In this document: one piece after another, positions 1 to 10,091 of the stretch
How the letters are laid out: the number at the start of each line of letters is the position of its first letter
Numbering within the stretch: position 1 is the stretch's first letter
DNA from: Gautieria morchelliformis
Lineage: Eukaryota > Basidiomycota > Agaricomycetes > Gomphales > Gomphaceae
Direction of reading: 5' to 3'
Assembly (NCBI GenBank): GCA_015179125.1
Contig: WHVA01000421.1
Location: 1 to 64,000, forward strand
Length of the DNA stretch: 64,000 bases
Translations under genes and position numbers: made by a program
The notes under the pieces: model-generated
Seen by the model: the letters and a program-made list of their open reading frames with translations, nothing else
Database searches by the model: none
Told to the model about the DNA's origin: nothing

Positions 1-1148
1 ATAGCGCAGATACTACCTTTCCCTTCCTCCACTGGTCTTTGATGAAATCTATTGTTACATGGAGGGCGTCGATGGTGTTCCTTCCTGCCCGTCCCCCAAA
101 GTTGGTGTTCGGCAGTAGTTGGAGTGCTTCAGCATAGTGGGTTAGCGTTTCGGCAACGCACCCTGAGAGCGGCTTGGCTAAGGTTTCCATTAGCGTGATG
201 GGATGGTAAGCTTTTGCCAGTGTGTAGTCAGGCTTTCCCAGCTTCCTTAAGGCGGCAATGGTGGTAGTTCTCCATTGCTTGGGGTATACGTCGAGGTGGA
301 ACGTCGTGCGGTAGATGCACCCTAGGTGGGGGGTTAGCAGATCTGCGCAGTGGGTTAGTGCTGCGTTGGAGAGTCCAGAGGGCCCTCGAGCTTTGTATGG
401 GCTCATCTTGCCGATCACTCATATGGTTTGCTGGTTGGTGATTGGTGTGTATTCGAAGGCCAGCCCCGGGAATCGTGTGTTGAGTTGCTGGTGGGGTTGC
501 GCTCCTTGTGAGGGGAAGAACGAACTAAATAGAAGCTTGCTTTTCTCCTCATTGTTTGTTACCCTGGTCTCCATACCATTGTCGCCCACCACCTTCAGCG
601 GTGGGACCCTGGTGCGAGCCCCATCAGATGACGGCCCAGACACCAATCTACTGGCTGTCCACATGCTGGATTCGTCTGCGGTTTGTAGCCAGTCGATCCA
701 GAAGCTCTGCTTGGTGGCACGTATTAGGTCAGTGTAACTGTTCCTCAAGTTGCAATATTCCTGATATGCGCTGGGTGTAGCGGGTTGTTCCGAGCTAAGT
801 TGGCATACCTGGCTGTCCTTCGCATCTTGGATCTTGCCTGACTGAGTTCTCTGGTCCACCATCTTTTGGTGTATGGGGATTGGACAGAGTATGGCACGAC
901 GGCTTCAACCATTGTGTTGATCGCTGTGGTCAGTGCAGTTAGCCGTTCTTCGAGTTCTTCCGCTTCTGTAATCTTGTTCAGGTGGGGGAGTTTGCTTAGC
1001 TGGCTGGTTAAGTGCTCCCTGAATTTTGGCCAGTCTACCTGCTGCCAATTCCTTCTCGCCGACTCCTCAGCCATAGGAACAGATACGTTGATTGTGCTGG
1101 AGATAGGGAAGTGGTCGGCGCAGGGGGGTTGCATATCCAGGAAGGTGA
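1..1148 (-). mobile_element. Tad1-like LINE fragment, ORF2 endonuclease tail to RT start (copy C1)
   Basis: The reverse complement of this stretch matches about 51650-52795 of LINE-B almost base for base. Read on the minus strand it runs from the end of the apurinic-like endonuclease (motif PCADHFPIS near 1110) through the linker into the first RT blocks, and leaves the window at position 1. It stops matching LINE-B at about 1148 and unrelated DNA follows, the 5' truncation usual after target-primed reverse transcription. It shares two lesions with LINE-B: a frameshift near 840 and an in-frame TGA near 420. It lacks the 1-nt loss that LINE-B has just before its GPSGLSN motif. It is a dead copy. 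Confidence 0.88.
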
Positions 1149-1155
1149 ATGGGGC

Positions 1156-1485
1156 AAAAAAGCCAAAATTAACACAGAAAAAGGAAATTGCTCTGAGCAT
1201 GAGATCATACCTAAGAGATATGAGGCTGAGAGGGTAGATCTGGCATAAGATAGGCCAAAATAAGCCTTAAAAAGCGAAAATAAAAGAGAAAAACATACCC
1301 AAGGCACTGCAGAGCTGTTGGCATGAGCAAACCATCCAAAAAAGCGAAAATTGGGCCAGGATGCTCACCAGAATACAGGCAGACACCCACAGGTAGAGTG
1401 AAGAGGAGCTGAGAGGTGTAATCTGGCTTAAAAAGGGGCCAAAAATGAGCTAAAAAAAGCGAAAATTAAATGAGAGACACACCAG
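1156..1485. repeat. degenerate repeat with AAAAAGCGAAAATT motif
   Basis: Four near-copies of AAAAA(A)GCSAAAAT lie at about 1156, 1268, 1336 and 1453. The blocks 1222-1300 and 1404-1485 align over about 80 bp: each has a GAG-rich start, ATCTGGC, GGCCAAAA, the motif, then GAGA..ACACACC. This suggests an old tandem duplication with a period near 185 bp. There is no coding signal. It lies directly upstream, in minus-strand terms, of the truncated LINE. Confidence 0.55.
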
Positions 1486-1752
1486 TGAATTAAAAGCTTC
1501 TGCATGCCTCATCAGGGTCAGTCAATTGATCCAGGAGGTGAGAACATACTTGAGACAGAAATAGATGTGAAAGAAGCACGCTGGGAGGACGGTGGGAGGA
1601 TGATGGCAGAGGGAGAGAACGCGCGTCGTGCACAGCATCTTAGTCAGGATGCGTGGTTTGTTTGCATATTAGTCAGGATTACATAAAACGCAAACACCCC
1701 CACAACCACCCACGCACCCATCTTTATACTATTGATCCATCCTTACTCCAAC

Positions 1753-2480
1753 ACGGGTGAGCAGATGGAAGCGACGCTTCCAAAGCAGCGAGACAGTGTA
1801 CACGGCAGCGAAGTGCCCGCATGGGAAAGCAGTGACCGCTAGGCACCACCATTCACCACCAGACTCCCAGACATGCAGAGAAAGTACAATGGTGGATGTG
1901 AGTATCGGCGCGCAGAAGGGTTGCATGGAGTGTTCAGATTTAGTGGCCGGAGGGGCTTTAGTCTAGTGTGCGCAAGTGGGTGTACTACATTGGTCTATTT
2001 ATATACACGACTCTGCTGTCGCCGTACCCTCACTGAGTCTTCTCTCGCTTCTCTGGCATCCACTCTTCTCTTGCTTCGACTCTTCTCTTGCTTCGACCCT
2101 TCTCTTGCTTCGACCCTTCTCTTGCTTTGACCCTTCTCTTGCTTTGACTCTTCTCTCGCTTCGCAACTGTTCTCTCACTCCGCAACTCTTCTCTTGCTTC
2201 GTCAATTGAATTGCAGATCACACGCGCTATATAGTATGTAATGGACTTCTTGCTTCCTCCTCCCACCCGCCACCCACTGCTCTCCTCCTTACGCCCCCGA
2301 CCCCTGACGCCCCGCCGGCCCCTCTATCACCCTCCACCATCCCTCGCCAGCATCGCCTCCGCCCTGTCTGCCGCATTCTCTCCTCCTGGATCATGCGACA
2401 TGCCTGCGGGGCCCCACCCGCCCTCCGCCACGTCCACGGGGTTTTCTGAGATGCGCCATGCACCCCCGTCCAGCCCTCCC
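1753..2480 (+). repeat. copy 1 of a dispersed promoter-like repeat
   Basis: This block aligns in the same direction with about 35180-35910 and inverted with the 33.6-34.6 kb arm. In order it holds a GAGCAGATGGAAGCGACGC block, the ATGGAGTGTTCAG..GGGGCTTTAGTCTAGTGTGCGC block, a TATTTATA box near 2000, a CT-rich tandem array and a proline-coding C-rich tract. The frames in it are low-complexity and differ between copies, so I do not call a gene. It could be a non-autonomous element or a duplicated promoter plus 5' leader. Confidence 0.7.
2063..2200. repeat. 17-bp minisatellite, CT-rich
   Basis: Units of the form CTTCTCTTGCTTCGACC repeat about seven to eight times with small changes (CGAC/TGAC, TTGC/TCGC). 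The related copies at about 35520-35600 and, inverted, at about 34370-34460 have fewer and more diverged units, so the array has grown or shrunk independently in each copy. Confidence 0.8.
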
Positions 2481-2728
2481 TGTTAGAATAAATGGCATAA
2501 ATCAATTCCATTATGTTCTATTGGTTTAAGACATAGCTAATGATTCTGCTAACTGGATAACACTCGACTCAAGATGGGGTATTGGTCTAGAAACCAATGC
2601 GTTGTACAAGCATTGGTGCCTGCCTCAGAAAGCAGGCGCCTGGGCACTGGGTTAGAAGATAAAATACTACAGGACCTAGAAGTCCATATGGAGACCTCGG
2701 ACATGATGGGAATCACAGACCTCCAAAG
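2481..2728 (+). repeat. R943 repeat, 5' part
   Basis: It starts TGTTAGAATAAATGG, exactly like the repeat at 26966. It shares further blocks with it: GTGCCTGCC, GAAAGCAGGC, CCTGGGC and GGACAT. It is cut on the right by Copia-1. No reading frame is conserved. The TG start and the TATAAATA box in other copies suggest a long LTR or a non-autonomous LTR element. Confidence 0.65.
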
Positions 2729-2948
2729 TGTTAGTAATCGGGACGATGACACCGCCGAGGCAGAGCCGGCACGCATTTAGCCGGAGGTTCGAGATCGCTC
2801 TCGACCCCGGGTTGCTGGTGCACCGGCATCGCATCGGCACAGCAGCTCGAAGGGATTGGTAATATAATGGACATCATATTTTGTATATAAAGGAACGATC
2901 TACTTGAGATCATAGAATATCAGACTATTATATCTCCTTCGTTCCACA
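2729..2948 (+). repeat. Copia-1 5' LTR
   Basis: 220 bp, starting TGTTAG and ending CCACA. A TATATAAAGG box near 2882-2893 is a likely promoter. Base-for-base equal to the 3' LTR. Confidence 0.93.
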
Positions 2949-2960
2949 GGTTATGGGCCC
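2949..2960 (+). promoter_or_regulatory. Copia-1 primer-binding site
   Basis: GGTTATGGGCCC follows the LTR directly. It is complementary to the anticodon arm of initiator tRNA-Met (core CAUAACC) rather than to a tRNA 3' end. This is the half-tRNA priming known for Drosophila copia and yeast Ty5. The site also forms a small hairpin with CATAAC at 2965-2970. Confidence 0.75.
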
Positions 2961-3028
2961 CGCGCATAACTAAACTACTACAAATCTAGCTACGCCCTAT
3001 ACTCCAAATAACTCAATACCGATCGACG

Positions 3029-5043
3029 ATGTCGAGTAGCAACAACACGTACAAGATCGACCCCTTGAACGGGATAATTACGCGGCGTGGCGCCGGCGGC
3101 TCGAGTGGATACTCGATGATTCAGATCTGTGGGACGTGGCTATCGGCAGGGAGACGGAACCGAGACCGGCAGATGCCGACAACGTCACTGCGACCGAACA
3201 GCAGGAGATCGACGATTGGAGAAGGAAGGACAAGAAGGCTAGAAAAGAGATTTGCCTCAGAGTTGCCGATGAACAACTAGTTTACATCAATCAGACGATG
3301 TCTGCGTTTGCTGTATGGACTAGTCTACAAGCTATATTCGAATCTAAGGGAGCAGTGGGGATTGTAAATCTCCGAAGAGATTTCTTCCGGACGCTTGCCG
3401 AGGACGGCGCGAACATGGAGGAGCACGTACGCAAGCTCCGCGGCATTCAACAGGAACTGAATGCGCGGGGGCATTACATCAGTGACACCGAGTTCTCGAA
3501 CACGTTGCTGACGTCATTACCAGATTCTTGGTCGGTGTTTATTACGGCAGTAAACGCCAGTGGAGCCGGGACAACAGCTGATATATTAATAGCTCGGGTC
3601 CTCGATGAGGATCGAGCACGGAAAGCTGGATCGGCACGGCAGACGGCGCTTAAGGCGCAACAACGTCACAGGACCAGGAAAGATGACTCAGGAGCAACAA
3701 AGGGAAAGTGCCGAAATTGCGGCAAGAAGGGTCATTACGTGAAGGACTGCTGGGCGAAAGGTGGCGGCAAGGAGGGCCAAGCACCGAAATGGTTCAAATC
3801 AGGGAACAAAGAAACAGTCAAACAAGCAGAAGAAAAGGACTTCGCATTTGTATCTAAGGAGGTAGCATACAGTGCTATATCCGCATCCGACTGGCTAGCT
3901 GATTCAGCGGCAACAACACACATAGCTAGAAGCCGAAATGATTTCGCTAGCTATGCCGAGGAACCATCTGAAATCGAAGGAATTTCACCCGGTGCGGTAC
4001 TACATACACAAGGCCAAGGCACTATATACATGGAATTCAAGATCGGCGCCAAGACGAACACGATCGAGCTACGTGATGTCAAGCATGCACCGGATGCGCT
4101 GAACAACCTTATCAGCGTAGGGCGTTTAACTGATAAGGGCAACACGGCCACATTTTCAGGCACCGGCGTCGAATTCAAATCACGCGCCGGAGTTACCTTC
4201 GCACAGGGACAGAAGCGTGGGCGGCTATTCTGTATGAAGGCACGGGTCACTCGATCAGTCGAGGCACGGGACTTTGCCGCAGCGGCAAAAGGACAGTCAT
4301 GGGACAAATGGCACAGGATACTCGGGCACGTCAACATAAACTCAATTAAAATGTTGAAATCTAACAACCTAGTTACTGGACTTGATATCGATGAGTCAAC
4401 CGAGCCGAGCCAGTGCAAGGCATGCATACAAGGCAAGTGGCATGTGGAGCCGTTCCCCAAAAGAGCCGAGGACACTGTAGAACAGGTCGGTGACCTGACA
4501 GTATCCGATGTATGGGGACCTGCCCAGACCGAGGGACCATCGCGTGAGAAATACTTTTATTCTTTCACGGACATCAAATCGAGGTACACCGTAATCTATT
4601 TTGGGAGCACCAAAGATGAAGCGCTCAAACACTTCGAGATATACAAGGCATTCCTCGAGACCCAAACAGGTCAGAAACTGAAGAGGTTTCGCTCGGATAA
4701 TGGAGGGGAATATGTCAATAAAAATTTCAAGGAATTTTGTGCAAAATATGGCATTATCATGGAGACCACAGCTCCATACTCCCCAGCCCAGAATGGAATC
4801 GCCGAACGACTCAACCGGACCTTACTCGAGCACGCACGGGCAATGATGTTTGCCAAGAACCTGCCAAAAATACTCTGGCCCGAGGCCGTGGCTTACGCGT
4901 GTTATATCAAAAATCGATCACCCACGCGAGCGCTTGGAGATGACGCAACGCCGTTCCAAGCACTATTCGGCAAGAAGCCGAACATAGCACGTCTAGAGGA
5001 ATTCGGGACAAATTGCTGGGTTATGGTGCCGGATCAACGTTGA
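3029..5043 (+). CDS. gag-pol (5' part): Copia-1 Gag, protease and integrase region
   Basis: Gag starts at the ATG at 3029 (MSSSNNTYKIDP). A copia Gag core (UBN2-like) precedes one zinc knuckle, CRNCGKKGHYVKDC, near 3709-3750. A retropepsin follows with the copia-type active site DSAATTH near 3900. The integrase has its HHCC head (ILGHVN..CKACIQGK, 4320-4440), the catalytic core with SDVWGP and DNGGEY, and the NGIAERLNRT block near 4795. Together these parts make virus-like particles and integrate the cDNA. Fossil copy; the frame is not continuous over the region. Confidence 0.88.
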
Positions 5044-5253
5044 GCCAAACTTGATCCAAAAGCAGAAGAACATATATTCGTCGGAGTAGCTGAACATGCA
5101 AAGGCCTGGAGGTACTACAATCAAGCCTCAAAGCACGTTCAAGTATCTAGGAACATTACATTTGACGAAAATGACAACCGACTCTACCCTATCCCAGATA
5201 ACGACGATGACGACACGGCACCGCTCGAGGGGGAGCACTCACCGCGCGAGCAT

Positions 5254-7050
5254 GTGCCGGACCCGATCACATCTACCCCACAGACGTCATCACCCCAGAC
5301 AACACCCGTTCCTGATCCACCTGAACAAGCGCCAGCTCCAGAGATCCGACGGAGCGCGCGTATCACTCAAAGACCGGATTACCGGAAGCTGAATAATTCA
5401 GGACGCACCGAGCAGGTTTACATAACGAAAGAAATCGTCACTGAACCTGAGAATTACAGAGCGGCGGTATCACGTGATGATGCGCCGATCTGGGAGAAAG
5501 TGATGGAAATTGAGATGGACCAACACAAGACGTTAGGAACATGGGAGCTAACAGAACTACCACCCGGACGAGTAGCTATCGGTTGCCGATGGGTATACGC
5601 TGTCAAAACACAACCGGACGGACAATTCGATAAGGCTAAAGCAAGGGTTGTGGCTCAAGGATTCACACAGAGGCCAGGGATGGATTACTACGAGATAACC
5701 TCACCCGAGGTCAAATTCGATTCACTACGTGTTCTATTAGCGATCGCAAACACACTCGATTGGGAAATCGAAATGATGGATGTCAAAGGCGCCTACCTCA
5801 ATTCAACCATAGATGAGGAGATCTACATGCGCCAGCCCGACGGTTTTGATGATGGATCTGGACGCGTTCTAAGAATATACAGAGCGCTCTACGGACTCAA
5901 ACAATCGGGACGAGCTTGGCATCAGCGCTTACGCAAATTACTACTCGATCTCGGCTTCCATCAAAGTACAGCCGATGAATGCGTCTACATCAGACAAGAT
6001 AAGGACTCAATCGAAGTCATATCAGTATATGTGGACGACTTTGGACTATTTGCTGACTCCAAAGGAGGGATGATTAAGCTCAAGGGGGAGCTTCATGGGA
6101 AATTCCCTTTAACAGATTTAGGAGAAATGAAGAAAATCTTGGGAATTAGAGTTGAGAGGAATAGGGATGAGGGAACACTGATCATGTCACAAGGGCATTA
6201 CATCGACATCATACTCGATCGATTCAACATGACAACAGCACATTCCGTATCTACACCTCTGCATAAAATGATCAAACTCACGGCACCCATGGACTCAACA
6301 GGTCCAACTGCCGAAGTACCCTATGCTAAGGCGATCGGATCACTAATGTATGCAGCACTCAGCACGCGACCTGATTTGGCTTTTACCGTACAACATCTGA
6401 GCCAATTCACTACTACTTACGGAACCGAGCACTGGACGGCGATCAAGCACGCGCTCAGGTACCTCAAGGGGTCACGTGACGACGGCATAATCTTCCGACG
6501 AGACGCTGGTCTCGACCTCGAAATATTTGTCGACTCGGATTATGCTAATAGAAACGACGCACTATCTATTAGTGGCTATGTAGCTATACTAGGAGGGGGG
6601 GCTATTGCATGGAGCTCGAAGAAGCAGCGAACGATCGCGTTATCTACCACGGAGGCCGAATACATGGCACTTACCGAGGGCGCCAAGCAATTAATCTGGC
6701 TGAGGCGTTTTATCGTGGAACTTGGAATCGATCAAACCCAGCCCACGTCACTTCGATCAGACAATCTAGGCGCCATTACACTATCGCATGACGCAACGTA
6801 TCATGCGCGTACCAAACACATCAATGTCGCATATCATTTCATCCGTGAGAAAGTGGTCTCTCACGAGGCATCACTTACATACGTACCGACGAAGGAGAAC
6901 GTAGCGGACATATTTACAAAGGGATTAGACATGCACCAACATAGGTATCTATTAGGGAAATTGGGATTTTACCGAAGGGACTTCTCGCTGAGGGGGAGTG
7001 TTAGTAATCGGGACGATGACACCGCCGAGGCAGAGCCGGCACGCATTTAG
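5254..7050 (+). CDS. pol (3' part): Copia-1 reverse transcriptase and RNase H region
   Basis: Copia-type RT with WEKVMEIEMDQH at the start, MDVKGAYLNS (first catalytic Asp), LYGLKQSGRAWHQRL and YVDDFGLFA (YVDD box near 6030). RNase H follows with SISGYVAILGG, STTEAEYMAL and the terminal KHINVAYHFIREKV. The frame runs on about 50 nt into the 3' LTR before it stops. Belongs to the same fossil copy as the Gag-integrase part. Confidence 0.9.
   Translation: MPDPITSTPQTSSPQTTPVPDPPEQAPAPEIRRSARITQRPDYRKLNNSGRTEQVYITKEIVTEPENYRAAVSRDDAPIWEKVMEIEMDQHKTLGTWELTELPPGRVAIGCRWVYAVKTQPDGQFDKAKARVVAQGFTQRPGMDYYEITSPEVKFDSLRVLLAIANTLDWEIEMMDVKGAYLNSTIDEEIYMRQPDGFDDGSGRVLRIYRALYGLKQSGRAWHQRLRKLLLDLGFHQSTADECVYIRQDKDSIEVISVYVDDFGLFADSKGGMIKLKGELHGKFPLTDLGEMKKILGIRVERNRDEGTLIMSQGHYIDIILDRFNMTTAHSVSTPLHKMIKLTAPMDSTGPTAEVPYAKAIGSLMYAALSTRPDLAFTVQHLSQFTTTYGTEHWTAIKHALRYLKGSRDDGIIFRRDAGLDLEIFVDSDYANRNDALSISGYVAILGGGAIAWSSKKQRTIALSTTEAEYMALTEGAKQLIWLRRFIVELGIDQTQPTSLRSDNLGAITLSHDATYHARTKHINVAYHFIREKVVSHEASLTYVPTKENVADIFTKGLDMHQHRYLLGKLGFYRRDFSLRGSVSNRDDDTAEAEPARI
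6990..6998 (+). promoter_or_regulatory. Copia-1 polypurine tract
   Basis: GAGGGGGAG directly before the 3' LTR, in the position where plus-strand DNA synthesis starts in LTR elements. Confidence 0.75.
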
Positions 7051-7218
7051 CCGGAGGTTCGAGATCGCTCTCGACCCCGGGTTGCTGGTGCACCGGCATC
7101 GCATCGGCACAGCAGCTCGAAGGGATTGGTAATATAATGGACATCATATTTTGTATATAAAGGAACGATCTACTTGAGATCATAGAATATCAGACTATTA
7201 TATCTCCTTCGTTCCACA
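6999..7218 (+). repeat. Copia-1 3' LTR
   Basis: 220 bp, identical to the 5' LTR, followed by the CAAAG target duplication. Confidence 0.93.
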
Positions 7219-7223
7219 CAAAG

Positions 7224-7869
7224 AAGTTCCTCCTAGGGAATGTCTTGGATTCTCACAATGGGCGAAGCAATACGCTATGTATGATCATACTCTACAAACG
7301 TGGCTCCCTTTGATGCCTCACGCCCTCAGGCAATCTTGTCTATCTTAACGTTCTTGGACAATCCATAGTGATTATCAGCTCTCCAGATGTCTCTTAGGAG
7401 TTGTTCGAAAAACGATATTTTTTTCTAATCCATACAAGTTTGAAGAGGTCGCTGGCTTGTACGTGTGCGAAATGCGGTGGCCTCAGGTACCCTACAGTAC
7501 ACTTAAATAACTCGTAGTGTCATGCCAGAAAGGGCTCAGAGGGAAACGCAGGTTCGTATATATAATAGAATAAATTGTACGACGACGATGATCCATATGT
7601 TGCGGGTCATGTCTCCCATAGTAACAGGAGATCACCAGAGGGAAAAGCATGAGTGTATTGCAATAAGCACCGCAACTGTACAAGTTCATGCGGCTGGTAG
7701 ATAGAAATACCGACCGTGTATATCTAAGTTGAACGGGCTCATATCTTGCCACAGCGTCAGGATGGAAATGGTGCGGCGGTCCCGACGCCATTTCTCCCGC
7801 GATTTTGCGTGATACTGACCATGATGTAGAATGGGTTGGGATTCGCTTCATGCCTTTCGACGTATCCCT
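7224..7869. other. no gene recognised
   Basis: About 650 bp with scattered stops in all frames and no repeat partner seen elsewhere in the window. It lies between Copia-1 and the phosphotransferase-like fragment, and may hold more decayed sequence of that gene on the minus strand. Confidence 0.5.
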
Positions 7870-8062
7870 CTAACTTTCCCTATCTGTCAACCACTTGTAA
7901 CGTTCCTCGTCCTCCATGTCATCCCACAACGTGAATAGTGGGACGCCCTCGGCCTTGCTCACGACAATGTAAGAGGGGCCTACAACTCCTTCTAATGCGG
8001 CGCTGTCCTCAATGACACGAGGCACAGGCAGGCACTGTGGTATGCTTCTCGATGTACTTCAT
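7870..8062 (-). pseudogene. aminoglycoside phosphotransferase-like kinase fragment
   Basis: Read on the minus strand, MKYIEKHTTVP and, one frame over, VPRVIEDSAALEG, GPSYIVVSKAEG and PLFTLWDDMEDEER follow one another and end at TAG. The pattern of hydrophobic-Pro-x-Pro-Arg-Val, then a MSRxxGxPL-type strand, then LWDDME is that of the N-lobe hinge of fungal APH-family proteins (small-molecule kinases with a protein-kinase fold). The shift between the first two pieces and the missing catalytic HGDL region mark it as a decayed fragment. The call rests on recall of family motifs. Confidence 0.5.
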
Positions 8063-8519
8063 TGTGGCGACTCCACTAGAGTCATCCATCCGTCTGCAGG
8101 GGTATGGGGGACATGGACAACAAGTTCGATTGATTCTGCATATGGGGAATGTGGGGAAGGCGAAGGAACCTGACATTGTAGCCTCCCATGTGGAAGTCTC
8201 CCCACTCGTAGGGCTCGGTTCCTAGAGTGGGCAGACACGGTTAGCGATCTCAGTGCAATGCACAGTTTCAAGGTATCTTTGACCCGAGTCTCGTAGACGT
8301 CCGACATGGACGGAGTCTGGGGTAAGACGGTGAGGTGAATTGACCTTGAAGCGAGTCCCAATTGTGGAAAGCAGCAGTAGTCACTTGACCAACAAACTCA
8401 TAGTGATGTACAAGAGCTTACAGCGTATTCAGAAGATCTTGAGGTGCGTCGTTCTATTTTTGTTTTTCGCCAGAGGCGCCCAAGATCAGACGTCACGCGG
8501 CCTTCAACTGGGAACATTG

Positions 8520-9560
8520 TAAGCATCTTCGATCCTGCCACCCACCTCGAACACTGAGAAAAATGGACAACGTTCACGGCACAGTAGTGTAAGTCCACGA
8601 TCATTTCTCTAGTGAGCCAATTGTTCACTCTCTACCCCAAAGTATTCCTGCAGCAATCAAAGTTTCAGGAAAGATTCTTTCGTTGGCACTGCCTATTGCA
8701 TACTGACTCTTGCCGTTCGACAACAGACCTGAAATGCAACCATATTCCCAATACCACACTATTCGGTAAAAGTCCTAGTCACTGCTTCGTGAAACTCTTC
8801 GTCGATGAGGATATCCAGAAGACTGCGTTAGCCGAGAGGCAATATTGCCTCGTGGAGGGAAGCATTCTATTTGTGTGTTGCATTCCAGCGTTATTATCTC
8901 AATGTGATCTTAAATCCAGGCACAGCTTCCACTTGAATGGGTCTTCTGTGGAGGAAATTGAAGTATAATGGCATCGTACCTTCGCACGTGATGACTACAT
9001 AGGCGGTACGAAGGAAAGGATTCAGTTGCTGCTTGCAGAAGGAGCAACCGGCGGTCAGTCCTTTTCATTCATCAACGGAATACACGTGTAATCATCGAAC
9101 ACAGCAGCGGTTGCTCGCAAACTACAAACATCAGATAAGGCAGGGAAGATGCTTGAGGTTCAGACTGACCTAGAGTTCACCATTTCGTCTTTCGCGACGT
9201 CCAACGAGGCGCAGGAGGCCGCTTTCGAGGAAGCAGTCCGCGGAACGACGAAAGTGGTTGATGAAATGCTCTCGGCACCGTCATGCAGGGGCTGGCGCCG
9301 ATGTCGCCACTTCCACCATCAATACTTTCAATACAATATCTGCGACTTGGGCTCCCCCCGTGGACAATATCAGGCTGTTTACCGATATTGTGGACAAGGC
9401 CTCAGAGGTATGATAGGTTGGTCTTCTCCCAGGTCATCTCATTGACACGGTGCGCTTGATTCTAGGTCCATCCTTATGCGAAAATGGCATGGTCCATCCT
9501 GTCCCTTGCACACAAGGTACGTCTATGACATGCACCAACCGGAGATATAGCTGACATCTG
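8520..9560 (+). pseudogene. 5' part of a C2-NACHT NLR gene, duplicate of the 60-kb gene
   Basis: It aligns inverted with 59.2-60.2 kb, including exon ends and introns. Exon remains encode a C2-like module (LLHTDSCRSTTDLKC, FVKLFVDEDIQ, then DDYIGGTKERIQ in another frame) and the linker helix region LEVQTDLEFTISSFATS at 9155-9205. A shared 3' exon starts near 9468 after GATTCTAG, ends CACAAG at about 9514, and is followed by a GTACGT donor. Several stops and shifts, including one in the C2 segment, break it. No NACHT domain follows; instead a phosphoesterase fragment begins at 9578. Confidence 0.72.
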
Positions 9561-9577
9561 CATATACCTCATTGCAG

Positions 9578-10091
9578 CCACCTAACTACAACCAGGACAT
9601 TAGCAAGCTAGAACCGGCGGCTGGGTCCATTTTCAATACGCTCGACGGGTTCAATATCAGCTGGACCAACTACGTTGCTCAGTTTCCCAATGGGGCGACC
9701 CCAGAACTATTCCTCATCAACGACGACCTGACAGAAGCTGTCAATCACAAGTCTATATCAGATTTCTTTGCCGACGCTACACCGTTATGCAGGAGAATCC
9801 GCGTAACGTCGTCTTCGGCGACGCTTTCATTTCCGACGTCACGCATGCCATCGGGAATTCTCCCCTGTGGAATAAAACCCTCTTCATCATCAATACGACG
9901 AGCACGGCGGCTATTTTGACCACGTCCCGCCTCCGGCCGCCCTGCGTCCCGACTCGACCCTGCCCATTAACCCAAATGAGCCCCAATTCGACGGCTATCA
10001 GCGCTATGGCTTCCGTGTGCCCATGATCGCCATCTCGCCGTATGCGAAGGGGGAATTCGTCAGCCACATGGTCTATGACCATACGTATCGT
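9578..10091 (+). pseudogene. secreted phosphoesterase (PF04185-type) fragment
   Basis: An intron acceptor (CTCATTGCAG) precedes the fragment. Pieces in changing frames read SIFNTLDGFNISWTNYV, PNGATPELFLINDD, KSISDFFADA, then GDAFISDVTHAIGNSPLWNK, TLFIIN and finally GYQRYGFRVPMIAISPYAKG. These match the core of the phospholipase C / acid phosphatase family (metal-dependent phosphoesterase, usually extracellular in fungi). At least two frameshifts lie between the pieces, and the N-terminal metal site is absent. The 3' end is cut at about 10091 by the repeat shared with 63.3 kb. Confidence 0.72.

Larger units (their letters stand above)
2729..7218 (+). mobile_element. Ty1/copia retrotransposon Copia-1, young
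   Basis: A complete-length element of 4490 bp. The 220-bp LTRs at both ends are identical as read, and CAAAG flanks both sides (2724-2728 and 7219-7223) as a 5-bp target duplication. The order Gag, protease, integrase, RT, RNase H is that of Ty1/copia. Identical LTRs mean insertion was very recent. Despite this the coding region is interrupted in about two places, so this copy would need proteins from another copy. It lies within or beside an R943 fragment. Confidence 0.93.

Noticed and set aside
2063-2200. CRISPR-like array
   Set aside because: Units are contiguous with no spacers, and the context is eukaryotic; it is a minisatellite.
2949-2970. Part of a tRNA-Met gene
   Set aside because: Only the anticodon-arm complement is present, right after an LTR in both copia elements. 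No A or B box or acceptor stem; it is a primer-binding site.
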